Source: Thermoanaerobaculia bacterium (GTDB taxonomy: Bacteria > Acidobacteriota > Thermoanaerobaculia > Multivoradales > JAIOJS01). From it: a DNA stretch of 64,000 nucleotides. Within the stretch, counting starts at the first letter, position 1. Every line of letters begins with the position of its first letter. The DNA lies in contig JAUIDB010000005.1 of NCBI GenBank assembly GCA_030429235.1, forward strand, positions 1 through 64,000, given 5' to 3'. The position numbers and the translations under genes were made by a program. Positions 1 to 8,721 of this stretch are shown here, piece after piece. Below the pieces are notes generated by a model. The model was not told where the DNA came from, made no database searches, and saw only the letters and a list, made by a program, of their open reading frames with translations.

Positions 1-2
1 CG

Positions 3-944
3 GGTATCGTGCGCGGCGGCCCTGAAGTCCTGATCGGACCCGAGGCCTCTGACGATGCCGGCGTGTATCTACACAAAGGCCAGGGGCTGGTGGCCACCGC
101 CGACTTCATCACCCCGGTGTGTGATGACCCTCGCCGTTTCGGTCGCGTAGCCGCCGCCAACTCCCTCTCCGACGTCTTCGCCATGGGTGGCGAGGTCCTC
201 TTCGCGTTGAATCTGTGCTGCTTTCCGGAGAGCGGAGTCCCCGACGGCGTGCTGGGCGAGATCCTGGCGGGAGCAGCCGAAGCGTTGGACGAGTCAGGAG
301 GCGCGCTACTCGGTGGTCACTCGGTCCGTGACGAGGAGCTGAAGTTCGGCCTCGCCGTGACCGGTTCGGTCGATCCGAACCGGGTTCTGGCCATCACCGG
401 TGCCCAGCCCGGGGATCGGCTACTCCTTACGAAACCGCTCGGTACCGGGGTCCTGGTCAATGCCTTCAAGTGCGGCAAGACCGACGAGGCCGGGTTGGAG
501 CCAGCCTTGGAGCAGATGGAGCGCCTCAACCTCGAAGCTTCCCGTCTGGCCCTGCAGCACGGCGTGCGAGCGGCGACCGACATCACGGGGTTCGGTCTCA
601 GCGGTCACGCGTGGAATCTGGCGCGTGCCTCGCGAGTTCGACTGGAGATCCAGTTCGAACGACTGCCGGTTCTTCCCGGCTTCTACCGGCTGGCGCGACG
701 TGGGGTCACCACGGGAAGTACCGAGGCGAACGAGTCCAACGTGAGCCGCTGGCTGACGATGCAAGCCTCCCTCGACAAGGAGCAACGAGCCGTCCTCTTC
801 GACCCGCAGACCTCGGGAGGCCTCCTGCTGTCGGTGCCCGAGGATGCAGCCCAGGGTCTGCTCGACGAGTTGTTGTCCTCGGGGCACCAGGCGGCCGCGA
901 TCGGAAGCGTGCTCGCGGGTGACCCCGGCTTGACCATCGTTTAG
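3..944 (+). CDS. selD: Selenide, water dikinase (SelD), 5'-truncated by window edge
   Basis: SelD makes selenophosphate from selenide and ATP, the selenium donor for selenocysteine and selenouridine synthesis. The frame is open to the left edge, so the N-terminus with the catalytic Cys/Sec and the Gly-rich nucleotide loop lies outside the window. What remains is the AIR-synthase-like body: ATADFITPVCDDPRRFGRVA, then AANSLSDVFAMGG, GGHSVRDEELKFGLAVTG, and the C-terminal FDPQTSGGLLLSV motif typical of SelD. About 313 residues are present, against roughly 345 for a full protein. It is followed 40 bp later by a lipoprotein gene on the same strand. Family assignment is firm; whether residue ~17 is Cys or Sec cannot be seen. 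Confidence 0.95.
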   Translation, partial: GIVRGGPEVLIGPEASDDAGVYLHKGQGLVATADFITPVCDDPRRFGRVAAANSLSDVFAMGGEVLFALNLCCFPESGVPDGVLGEILAGAAEALDESGGALLGGHSVRDEELKFGLAVTGSVDPNRVLAITGAQPGDRLLLTKPLGTGVLVNAFKCGKTDEAGLEPALEQMERLNLEASRLALQHGVRAATDITGFGLSGHAWNLARASRVRLEIQFERLPVLPGFYRLARRGVTTGSTEANESNVSRWLTMQASLDKEQRAVLFDPQTSGGLLLSVPEDAAQGLLDELLSSGHQAAAIGSVLAGDPGLTIV

Positions 945-984
945 GATGCACTCGCGACTTCGCGAACGACCTACGAGAACCACC

Positions 985-1602
985 ATGCCACGAACCTGCA
1001 AGCGTCCCTTACAGATCCCTGCCACCCTGTTCTTGGTGGGACTCCTGCCGACTGCTGTCGGCTGCAAGCAAGAGGCAGCCGCCCCGACCGGTCCGCAGCG
1101 AGTCGAGAACCGTGCGCTCGGCTTCGCGCTGTCCGACCTGGCTACCGGTTGCTCGGTCGTCCGGAACCTCGACCTCGACCTCGAGCTGGCCTGTGAGCTG
1201 GATGGCGAACCGGGCACGGTCACCTTCGAACTCGGTCCGGAGGAGCGAGGGGTCAACCTCCTGGAGTTAGCGAAGGCGCAAAAGGACTGGTACCTGTCCC
1301 AGCCGGCGGGCGAGTTTCTCGGTAACCGGGAGCTGGTCACCCCGATCGGCGCCGCTTACACCGCCCGCGGCCTCTACAGTGAGGCCGGGACGGCGGTCGA
1401 GGAAGCCCGAGCGCTGACGCTACATCCCGACAAGCGTCACGCTGTTACGGTGCGTTATCGCTACACGCCCCGTGATCGTCCGCATACCCAGAACCGTATG
1501 GACCAGCTGCTCTACCTGGTGGGTGAGATCAGCGCTCTGCCCGACGATTCTGGGTCCGACCCGACCGAGAGTGCCGACGCGGCCCCGCCGACGACGAGTT
1601 GA
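985..1602 (+). CDS. Putative lipoprotein of unknown function
   Basis: The protein of about 205 residues begins MPRTCKRPLQIP, followed by a hydrophobic stretch ending in TAVGC, a plausible lipobox with Cys as the lipidated residue. It is therefore probably an envelope lipoprotein. The rest is a small globular domain (for example FELGPEERGVNLLELAKAQK) and a low-complexity acidic, Ala/Pro/Thr-rich tail. I recognise no family. An upstream in-frame ATG at 946 exists, but the signal peptide fits the 985 start better. The stop overlaps the next gene's TTG start, so the two are probably co-translated. Confidence 0.7.
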   Translation: MPRTCKRPLQIPATLFLVGLLPTAVGCKQEAAAPTGPQRVENRALGFALSDLATGCSVVRNLDLDLELACELDGEPGTVTFELGPEERGVNLLELAKAQKDWYLSQPAGEFLGNRELVTPIGAAYTARGLYSEAGTAVEEARALTLHPDKRHAVTVRYRYTPRDRPHTQNRMDQLLYLVGEISALPDDSGSDPTESADAAPPTTS

Positions 1603-1853
1603 CGGTCGCGGTTTGGATTCTCGGTTTGGCCGGGGCGGGCATTCTCCTTTGGTGCCTCGACGCCTGGCTCTTCCGGCTCAAGGAGCGGCCGTCCGACTAC
1701 AGCGCTAGAGGGCAGGCGTCCGGCCTGGGCAATGCTCTCTTGCGGGTACAGGCGCTGGTCGACCCCGGAGCGGAAAGTGCGCTCGAGGTCCGGGATTCCG
1801 AGGAGGCCGAGCGGGAGGCCTCCGGGGATCCCCCGGAGGCGGGAACCCGCTAG
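1599..1853 (+). CDS. Small single-pass membrane protein, unknown
   Basis: This is an 84-residue product with one N-terminal membrane helix (VAVWILGLAGAGILLWCLDA) followed by a basic patch and an acidic cytoplasmic-type tail. The TTG start overlaps the preceding TGA stop, the usual sign of translational coupling to the lipoprotein gene. The 3' end overlaps the convergent DUF457 gene by four bases. No family is recognised. The call rests on the membrane helix and the overlap, so it could still be spurious. Confidence 0.5.
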   Translation: MTVAVWILGLAGAGILLWCLDAWLFRLKERPSDYSARGQASGLGNALLRVQALVDPGAESALEVRDSEEAEREASGDPPEAGTR

Positions 1854-2950
1854 AGACAGCCGTCGACGGCGCCGTCCGGGGTGAGTCGGACGGATGCGCC
1901 TCCGAAGCCGCCGTGGATCTCGCGCGCATAGCGGGCATCACGGAGATGAATCAGGCTGCCACCGGTGGGCAGCGCTTCGAGGCGGACCCAGGGGTAGCGC
2001 AGCCAGTTCTCGAAACCGCGGAGACAGGGACTTTCGAGGGCCCGTTGCACCTGCGGGTCCTCGATCGGTCCGCGAGCCAGAGGAGCGAACTCGATGCCCG
2101 GCGGACCGGTCCCGAGAGTGTGGAGCAGATCGATGCTGGCGGTGCGGTAGCCGTCGGGTTCGATGACCAGTACGTCGCGCCGCGTCGGGGATGCCGGCAG
2201 GGGCCCGACGTAGATCTCGGCGTCGGCGAGCACCGAGGGATGGTCGGCGACCCGCTGCCGTGCCAGGGCGTTGCCGGTCCAGGCCGTCGAGACGTAGACG
2301 AACAGGGCCACCAGCGCCCAGCGGGCGGTTTGGCGAGCCCGAGACGGTTGCCAGGCTGGTCGAGCCAGGTAGCCGACGAGCACGACGACGATGCCCAGAG
2401 TCCAGAACCAGCGGCCGAGGTCGGGTACGACCCCGGCACCGAGGATGGCCAGCGAGGTGAGGACGGTGGCAAGTACCCACCCCAGCTCCCCCTTGCGCCG
2501 CCAGCGGAAGCCGAAGAGGGTGCCGGTGGCGAGGAGGAGCCAGATCCAGGGGTCGATGATGAACAGGGTGTCGCCGTAGTACCAACGGCCGTCGAACGGC
2601 ATCAGCCAGCGCATGCCGTAGGTGTTCATCCAGTCGAGGGTGGGATGACTGAGAACGCCCAGCGAGGCGAGCTTCAGGGTGGCGCTTCGGTCGAAATCCA
2701 CGCCCCGCAGGCGGGCGAGCAGCCCGAGGAACGTCGTCCAGAGAAGCGGTAGCAGGACCAGCGCCAACAGCCCGTGGGACCAGCCTCGGCGCCAGTAGAG
2801 CGATGCATCCATGCCCGCGAAGTGCGCCACGACGTCCAGATCGGGCAGGTTGGCGGTCACGATCAGGGTGGCGGTGGCGGCCCAGGGGCGTTTCTCCGGC
2901 TGGGCAGCAGCCAGGGTGGCGCCGAAGAGGGTATGGCAGACCGGATCCAT
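1850..2950 (-). CDS. Membrane-bound metal-dependent hydrolase-like protein (DUF457/YdjM family)
   Basis: The 366-residue protein starts MDPVCHTLFGATLAAAQ, the usual N-terminus of the DUF457/YdjM family, in which early His and Asp residues (CHTLFG, ANLPDLDVV, WSHGLLAL, SHPTLDWMNTYG) form a putative metal site between membrane helices. Several hydrophobic segments follow. Biochemical function of the family is poorly established. I chose the ATG at 2950 because residues upstream look non-coding and a TAAGAT box lies 8 nt before it with no Shine-Dalgarno, fitting a leaderless transcript. A C-terminal periplasmic-looking domain of about 150 residues is less conserved. Confidence 0.8.
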   Translation of the reverse strand: MDPVCHTLFGATLAAAQPEKRPWAATATLIVTANLPDLDVVAHFAGMDASLYWRRGWSHGLLALVLLPLLWTTFLGLLARLRGVDFDRSATLKLASLGVLSHPTLDWMNTYGMRWLMPFDGRWYYGDTLFIIDPWIWLLLATGTLFGFRWRRKGELGWVLATVLTSLAILGAGVVPDLGRWFWTLGIVVVLVGYLARPAWQPSRARQTARWALVALFVYVSTAWTGNALARQRVADHPSVLADAEIYVGPLPASPTRRDVLVIEPDGYRTASIDLLHTLGTGPPGIEFAPLARGPIEDPQVQRALESPCLRGFENWLRYPWVRLEALPTGGSLIHLRDARYAREIHGGFGGASVRLTPDGAVDGCL

Positions 2951-3014
2951 GGGGCGTGATCTTAGCCTTCGGTTGGGACCCCGAGTCGGGGCTAGGTCGG
3001 TGGCGGCGCGAGTC

Positions 3015-4946
3015 TCAAGGCCGGTCGCTGGTCGTGAGGCGAGCGAGGTCGGCCTGGGCGGCGGGATGGCCCGGTTGGAGGGAGAGGGTCCGACGCAATT
3101 CGGCCTCGCCTCGCTCTCGCTCTCCCGCCAGCAGCAGAGCCACGCCGTGCTGGTAGCTCGCGGCGGGATCTCGCGGTTTCTCGGCCGCGAGCGCACCGGC
3201 CAGGCGCAGGGCCGGCTCGATCTGGTCGAGGGTGAGCAGGATCCGGATCTCCAGGTCTCGCAGCCGCCGGTCTCCGGGGGTCGCGGCCAGGCCCTCGCGG
3301 ACCAGAGCGAGGGCCTCGTTGCCGCGCCGAGCGCGGAGCAGGATCATCGCCGCGGGGGGCAGTACGGTCGGGGGAGCCGGGGCGGCGGATCGGCGCCATA
3401 GTTCCAGCGCCTCTCGGTAGGCAGCGAGGGCGGCATCGAGCTGGCCGGCGTTCTGGCGAGCTCGGCCCAGGTGCTCCCAGGCGTGGATGAGTCCCGGGTT
3501 GGCTGCGACCGCTCGTTCGAAAGAGAGCGCGGCCCCCGGCCAATCGCCGGCGTGGAACTGATCGAAGCCGGCCGTCAGGTCTTCGAGGGTGTGGATGCGA
3601 GTCCGAGGGTCGGGCAGGAGACCGTCGACGAGGGCCCCCGTTCCGCTGGACGCGTATCCCAGCGCGGCCAGGGCTGCCTGGTCCTCGGTGGAGTTCGAAG
3701 TCGGAGCCACCTCCGCGGGGTCGAGACCATACTCGAGGACCCAGCCGCGAAGGCGGTGGGCCTCCCGGCGACGGCTGTCGAGCAGATTGGTCCGCGCCGT
3801 CGGGTCGTCGGCGAGGTCGAAGAGTTCGGGAGTGGGACCGTGAACGTAGAGCATGGAGTCGTCGAGCACGGACACGAGTTCGCTCCAACCGAAGTGCAGC
3901 CGCGGGTAGACCGTTTCGGCGATCAAGGGTCCTGGCGGCTCGGTTCCGAAGAGTGCCCGCCCGGTCGTTCCGCCGGCGGTTGGACCCGACGGCGCGTCGG
4001 CCAGCCCGAGGAGATCGAGGACGGTGGGAGTTACGTCGACGAGCCCCACCGGGTCGTTCCGGCGAGTTCCGGCCCCCACGCCGCCCGGGCGTTTGATCAA
4101 GAGGGGCACGTGCAGTACCTCGGGGGTTAGCAGGAGCCCATGCTCCTGTTCGCCGTGGTCTCCCAGACCCTCACCGTGGTCGGAGAGGAGCAGGATCAGG
4201 GCGTCCTCGTAGAGTCCGAGCGCCCGGAGTTCGTCGAGAAAGTCTCCGACGACGTCATCGGCCACGGTGACCTCTCCGTCGTAGGGATCGGTGAACCCGC
4301 TGGTCGCCGGTTGGTAGGGGGAGTGCGGTTCGTAGAGGTGGAGCAGAGCGAAGTGTGGGCCGCCCTCGGCCGCCCTCTCGCGCAGCCAAGGCCGGAGGAG
4401 GCCCAGGGTGTCGGACCCGGCTCGTTGGACCTCACCCAGGCCGGTACCGGGGGACCACTGGAAGTCGGCTTCGTACTGTTCGAATCCCTGATCGAGACCG
4501 CCCTGATGGCCGAGTACGTAGGACGACACCGCGGCTCCGGTACGGTATCCCGCCTCCCGGAGGCGCTCGGGAAGCGTCTCGAATTCGGGGTCGAGGCGAA
4601 AGCCCGCGTTGTCGTGGACCCGATGCTCGGTCGGTAGCAACCCGGTCAACAGGGTCGCGTGCGACGGGAGTGTGAGGGGAGTGTGGCTGTAGGCGCGGGA
4701 GAACAGGATCGCGTCTTCGCGCAGGGCATCGATGGCTGGCGTCCGGCCGGCCTGGTAGCCGTACGCCGGCAGGCGGTCGGCTCGCAGAGTGTCGATCGAG
4801 ATCAGGTAGACGTTGGGACGGGGGAGAGCCACTGGGCGAGCAGACGCAGCCGGCTCGGGCGCTTCCGGCGCCTGACAGGCGATCGCGAGTGTCGCCGCAG
4901 CGAGGGTCGCGAGCCGAAAGGCTTGCCGGCGCCGGGGGGTCTTCAT
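3015..4946 (-). CDS. Sulfatase-fold (alkaline phosphatase superfamily) lipoprotein with C-terminal TPRs
   Basis: The 643-residue protein has a lipoprotein signal ending LAIAC. The sulfatase domain (residues ~45-440) starts with the metal-binding NVYLISIDTLRADRL motif, and later shows LLLSDHGEGLGDHGEQEHG. Where true sulfatases have CxPSR with a formylglycine-forming Cys, this one reads TLPSHATLLTG, so Thr occupies the nucleophile position, as in phosphoethanolamine-transferase-like and related hydrolases. The C-terminal ~180 residues hold TPR-like helices (AWEHLGRARQNAGQLDAALA). It probably acts at the envelope on an unknown sulfate or phosphate ester. The ATG at 4946 is chosen for the signal peptide. 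It lies 64 bp downstream of the DUF457 start and is read in the same direction. Confidence 0.85.
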   Translation of the reverse strand: MKTPRRRQAFRLATLAAATLAIACQAPEAPEPAASARPVALPRPNVYLISIDTLRADRLPAYGYQAGRTPAIDALREDAILFSRAYSHTPLTLPSHATLLTGLLPTEHRVHDNAGFRLDPEFETLPERLREAGYRTGAAVSSYVLGHQGGLDQGFEQYEADFQWSPGTGLGEVQRAGSDTLGLLRPWLRERAAEGGPHFALLHLYEPHSPYQPATSGFTDPYDGEVTVADDVVGDFLDELRALGLYEDALILLLSDHGEGLGDHGEQEHGLLLTPEVLHVPLLIKRPGGVGAGTRRNDPVGLVDVTPTVLDLLGLADAPSGPTAGGTTGRALFGTEPPGPLIAETVYPRLHFGWSELVSVLDDSMLYVHGPTPELFDLADDPTARTNLLDSRRREAHRLRGWVLEYGLDPAEVAPTSNSTEDQAALAALGYASSGTGALVDGLLPDPRTRIHTLEDLTAGFDQFHAGDWPGAALSFERAVAANPGLIHAWEHLGRARQNAGQLDAALAAYREALELWRRSAAPAPPTVLPPAAMILLRARRGNEALALVREGLAATPGDRRLRDLEIRILLTLDQIEPALRLAGALAAEKPRDPAASYQHGVALLLAGERERGEAELRRTLSLQPGHPAAQADLARLTTSDRP

Positions 4947-4989
4947 GACCTCAGGTACGTGGCGGGACGCTGGGGGTTCTCGCAGCCGA

Positions 4990-5023
4990 GAAAACGGGGA
5001 GGAGGCGTCGAAGCCTCCTCCCC
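4990..5023 (-). terminator. Intrinsic terminator of the TonB receptor gene
   Basis: On the minus strand an 11-bp perfect stem (GGGGAGGAGGC paired with GCCTCCTCCCC, arms at 5013-5023 and 4996-5006 on the plus strand) closes a six-base loop and is followed by GTTTTCT. It lies about 80 bp past the receptor stop codon and before the sulfatase start. Confidence 0.85.
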
Positions 5024-5104
5024 GCGAGTGCACCCGATCGGGAGGGGGCCCGGTCACGAACCCTCATTGGGTCCGAGACCAGGTCGAGGGACCCTCCCCT
5101 GGGA

Positions 5105-7816
5105 TCAGAATTCGAAACGGATACCCGCCTCGAACGACCGGGGGCGCGAATAGTTGAGAGCATCGCCGACTGCGGCCGAGCCACAGCCTTCGACGCTGGT
5201 GCAAACCGTGGTTACCTGTTCGTCGTCGAAGACGTTGAACACGGTAGCGATCAGCTTCAGTCGGGTGTCGCCGAGAGCGAAACCCTTGGCTACTTCGAGA
5301 TCCAGGTTGTAGCGTGGATCGTCGAATCGGCGGCTACCGCGCGGTTCGACGAAGTGGCGTCCGTAGGGAGCCAGACCGGCGGTCACCGCGCTCTCGGTCA
5401 CGTTGTAGGCCGCCTTGTCGGACCAGAAGGCGTTGAAGCCGACGGTGAAGTCCAGGGGTAGCAAGGCGAAGCCGGTGACCTTGAGTCGATGGCGCCGATC
5501 GTCGGAAAGGTAGCCAAACCGGTTCTCGAAGTGGGCCGGGAAGTAGTCGTAGTCGACGCCAGCGTTCTGCGTGCCTTCGACGTTGCCCTGCGACTCGGAC
5601 CAGGTGTACGAGGCCCTCAGGTTGAGCCAATCGGGGTGCCGCGTTTCGAACTGCACCGTGACCCCTTCGTACTCGCGGGTCAGCTCTGGCAGATTGGCCA
5701 TGACGTAGAAGTCACACGCCGCGTTGGGGTCCCGGCTCGGCAGGTTGCCGTTGCAGGTGTCCTCGAAGATGTCCTCGGTCTCCTTCTTGACGTAGGAGAC
5801 TTCGATCGAGGTGCGGTCGTAGAGCTCGCGCTCGATTCCGACGATGATCTGATCCGAGTACATCGCGCTGAGATTCGGATCGATCTGGTTGGGGGCGCCG
5901 CTGCTCAGCTCGGCGAGCCGCCACCAACCGGCGGGATCGTGCCCGGTGGGATCGCTGATGACCGGACCGGGAGCATTGGAGATGCCGAAGAGCACGTAGG
6001 CCAGCGAACACTGGTTCGCCGGCAGGCCCGTGATCGCTTCGGTCCAGGAGCAGGAGACCCACTGCTCCGATGGGGGCGTCACTGCCGCTCGCCCAAAGCT
6101 CGGCAGCGTCAGGGCGTTGGGGTGCATGAACCGACCGGCCGAAGCGCGGGCCATGGTCTTGCCGTCTCCGGTGATGTCCCAAGCGACTCCCAATCGGGGT
6201 TGGAGCTTGTCGAGGCTCGCAACCTGCCCGCCAGCGTCCGTGTCGTAGTCGACCTGGTCGTACCGCACGCCCGCTTTGACCGTCAGCTGCGAGTTGATCC
6301 GCCACGAGTCCTGCACGAATCCACCGAGCAGGTTCCCGGTGTCCTCTTCCACCCCGGCGTCGGGGAAGGTCACGAAGAGGTAGGGTCCGACGACCGAACT
6401 GTCGTCGTAGAAGATCAACTCGCCGGTCGTGTTGTTCGACGAACGGAAGAAGAGGTCCGAGTATTCGGCCCCCACTTTGAGTTCGTGGTTGCCCGCGAAG
6501 TCGTCGAGGAAGTAGGTCAGGCTGCTGCGGATCTCGTCTCGATCACGATCCGAGAACTGGGCGTTGGTGTTGTTCTGACTCGAGATGTTGGTCGCCAGGT
6601 CGAGGATTCCCGGAGTGGTCAGGTCGCCACTTTGGGGGAAGGCGTTGAGCTCCTGCCGCATCACCTGGGCCTTGGCGTCCCAGAAGAGGAAGGGGCTCAG
6701 GATGCCGTCGACCGACAGCGTCAGGAGATCGCCCCCCTGCTCCTGGAAGCGCAGGGTGTCGAGCGAATCCTGCGGACTGGCCAGGAGATTGCCGAACTCG
6801 GCCGGGTCTGCGCTGTACTTGGCGGTCGCCTGCCAGTTCGGGCTCAGCTGCCAGGTGGCTTTGGCGAGCCAGGTCTGGGACTCGATGTCCTGAGCCACCG
6901 GATCTCCCGAGTTCGTTCGTTCGGCGGCGAACTGCGAACCCGCGAGGAAGAACCAGAGCTTGTCTTGGAGGATCGGTCCACCGAGCGTGGCGTTGATGTC
7001 GGTCTGCTCGTTCTCCGACGAGTCGGCGTCGAAGTGCTCACCGCTCGAGGTGAAGGAAGTGTCGCGATAGCGCGCGTCGAGAGTGCCCTCGAAGTCGTTG
7101 CCGCCGGATTTGGTGATCACGTTGATCACCCCACCCGTGGCCCGCCCGTACTCGGCCTCGAAACCGCCGGTGTGGAAGGCCATCTCTTGGATGGCATCGA
7201 AGTTGAGTTGTACCCCGAAGGTGGCGGTGACCGGGTCCGTGGTGTCCAGGCCGTCGACCAGATAGGCGTTCTCGTCGGTCGTCGAACCGAAGACGATGGC
7301 GTTGCCGCCGCTCGAGGTGACGCCCGCCGCGTCGGAGAGCACCGACAGGTACGAGCGGTTGCTCGAACCGATCGAGGTGTTCTGTAGATACTCCTCGGAG
7401 TAGCTCTGGGTCATCGAAACCTGTTCGGTATCGACCACCGGGGTCTCGGTCGTAACGATCACTTCGTCGCCGAAGTTTGCCGAGGTCATTACGACGTGGA
7501 GTTCCGTGGTGCCGTCCAGGCGGACTTCGACGTCGGTCCGTTGCTGGGAGATGAACCCCTGCAGTTCGAAGGTCACCGTGTAGACGCCCGGCGCCAATCG
7601 TGGGAACTGGAAGCTTCCCGCGCCGCCGGTGGTGGCGGTCTGTACGCCTCCGATCTGCTGGGGTGATTCAGCGCTGACTGTGACCCCGGGCAAGCCGGTT
7701 CCGTTCTCGTCGGTCGCTTCGCCCGCCAGTCTGCCGTGGGTCTGGCCGCTGACCGCTGCTCCCCATAGCGAGAGCAACATCGCAAAGCTCAATGCGACTC
7801 GTATCGTCTGTTTCAT
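5105..7816 (-). CDS. TonB-dependent outer-membrane receptor with N-terminal carboxypeptidase-regulatory-like domain (Oar-type)
   Basis: The 903-residue protein has a signal peptide (MKQTIRVALSFAMLLSLWGA), a carboxypeptidase-regulatory-like/CNA-B-type beta domain at ~25-110 (GEATDENGTGLPGVTVSAES), a plug domain at ~115-250 and a long beta-barrel ending in aromatic Phe (FEAGIRFEF). This architecture is strongly expanded in Acidobacteriota and Myxococcota. Substrate is unknown; large polymers or peptides are typical guesses. Translation probably starts at the second of two adjacent ATGs (7816), because AGGAGG lies four bases from it and only one from the first. No siderophore or vitamin genes adjoin it. 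A strong terminator follows. Confidence 0.93.
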   Translation of the reverse strand: MKQTIRVALSFAMLLSLWGAAVSGQTHGRLAGEATDENGTGLPGVTVSAESPQQIGGVQTATTGGAGSFQFPRLAPGVYTVTFELQGFISQQRTDVEVRLDGTTELHVVMTSANFGDEVIVTTETPVVDTEQVSMTQSYSEEYLQNTSIGSSNRSYLSVLSDAAGVTSSGGNAIVFGSTTDENAYLVDGLDTTDPVTATFGVQLNFDAIQEMAFHTGGFEAEYGRATGGVINVITKSGGNDFEGTLDARYRDTSFTSSGEHFDADSSENEQTDINATLGGPILQDKLWFFLAGSQFAAERTNSGDPVAQDIESQTWLAKATWQLSPNWQATAKYSADPAEFGNLLASPQDSLDTLRFQEQGGDLLTLSVDGILSPFLFWDAKAQVMRQELNAFPQSGDLTTPGILDLATNISSQNNTNAQFSDRDRDEIRSSLTYFLDDFAGNHELKVGAEYSDLFFRSSNNTTGELIFYDDSSVVGPYLFVTFPDAGVEEDTGNLLGGFVQDSWRINSQLTVKAGVRYDQVDYDTDAGGQVASLDKLQPRLGVAWDITGDGKTMARASAGRFMHPNALTLPSFGRAAVTPPSEQWVSCSWTEAITGLPANQCSLAYVLFGISNAPGPVISDPTGHDPAGWWRLAELSSGAPNQIDPNLSAMYSDQIIVGIERELYDRTSIEVSYVKKETEDIFEDTCNGNLPSRDPNAACDFYVMANLPELTREYEGVTVQFETRHPDWLNLRASYTWSESQGNVEGTQNAGVDYDYFPAHFENRFGYLSDDRRHRLKVTGFALLPLDFTVGFNAFWSDKAAYNVTESAVTAGLAPYGRHFVEPRGSRRFDDPRYNLDLEVAKGFALGDTRLKLIATVFNVFDDEQVTTVCTSVEGCGSAAVGDALNYSRPRSFEAGIRFEF

Positions 7817-8025
7817 CATGCCTCCTTGCCGGTACCGTCGCCCTTCCCACTCGGGCGGCGGCGTGTATTCGAGAACATCGCAAGAAAAGTGCCAGAAAGG
7901 CCGCACCGTGGAAGTGCAACAAAAGAGGGTTCTTAGGCCTTTCGAATGTACGGGTTCCCGATTGGTGAAATTCAAACTCGACGGTTCGGAGTCGGAGTTT
8001 TTGAATCGACCACGGTCGCGGGCGT

Positions 8026-8031
8026 TATAGT
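8026..8031 (+). promoter_or_regulatory. -10-like box TATAGT for a leaderless deaminase transcript
   Basis: TATAGT ends eight bases before the ATG at 8040, with TTGAAT 19 bases upstream (8001-8006) as a possible -35. Transcription from it would begin at or within a few bases of the start codon, and no Shine-Dalgarno is visible. Confidence 0.5.
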
Positions 8032-8039
8032 CGCTGCCG

Positions 8040-8651
8040 ATGAACGGCGAACCCCAGCCGAGTTCCGGCAAGAGCGGGCACCGACTCGCGACCTCCTTCG
8101 AGCTCGTCCTCCCGACCTGGTTGGACCAGCTCGCGGTCGAGGCGGCGAGCCGTACCTTTGTCGACGACGACGCCAAAATGCAGTGGGTCGTCGACCTGGC
8201 CCGCGAGAACGTGCGGCGGAGGAGCGGTGGCCCGTTCGCGGCGGCGGTGTTCGAACGCTCGACGGGGCGTCTCGTCTCGGTCGGCGCGAATCTGGTCGTG
8301 ACGTCTCGCGCCTCCATCGCCCACGCCGAGATGGTGGCTCTGACGCTGGCGCAGCAGGGGCGGGGGAGCCACGACCTCGGCGACTCCGCCGGCGAGCCTC
8401 ACGAGCTGTTTACGAGCACCGAACCGTGCGCCATGTGCCTGGGCGCGATCCCCTGGTCAGGGGTCGAACGCGTCGTCTGCTCGGCCACCGGTGAGGATGC
8501 CGAGGCGATCGGGTTCGACGAAGGCGCCAAGCCAGACCGGTGGGTGGAGACGCTCGAGGCCCGCGGGATCGCGGTGGCGACGGCCGTACTGCGATCGGAG
8601 GGTCGAGCCGTACTCGAGGAGTACAAGGCCTCGGGTGGTGTGATCTACTGA
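8040..8651 (+). CDS. Nucleoside/nucleobase deaminase (cytidine deaminase superfamily)
   Basis: The 203-residue zinc hydrolase carries the deaminase signature HAEMVAL (His zinc ligand plus catalytic Glu) and [13 protein letters not shown] (two Cys ligands), in the order and spacing of guanine/cytosine/tRNA-adenosine deaminases. The ~60-residue N-terminal extension and the tail ([14 protein letters not shown]) are more like guanine-deaminase-type nucleoside deaminases than TadA. It would be a cytosolic salvage enzyme that releases ammonia from a base or nucleoside; the exact substrate is not resolvable. The gene is divergent from the TonB receptor and followed by a flavoprotein gene 70 bp on. 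Confidence 0.88.
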   Translation: MNGEPQPSSGKSGHRLATSFELVLPTWLDQLAVEAASRTFVDDDAKMQWVVDLARENVRRRSGGPFAAAVFERSTGRLVSVGANLVVTSRASIAHAEMVALTLAQQGRGSHDLGDSAGEPHELFTSTEPCAMCLGAIPWSGVERVVCSATGEDAEAIGFDEGAKPDRWVETLEARGIAVATAVLRSEGRAVLEEYKASGGVIY

Positions 8652-8721
8652 GGTCGTGATCCTGGACGGGCGTCGGCAGCACGGGCTATGGTCGCGGCAA
8701 CCCAGTCCGGTGGAGGAAATC

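Noticed and set aside
5489-7387. 632-codon plus-strand ORF opposite the TonB receptor
   Set aside because: Shadow of GC-rich codon bias; the opposite strand encodes a complete receptor with clear motifs, and this reading shows no domain, Shine-Dalgarno or signal.
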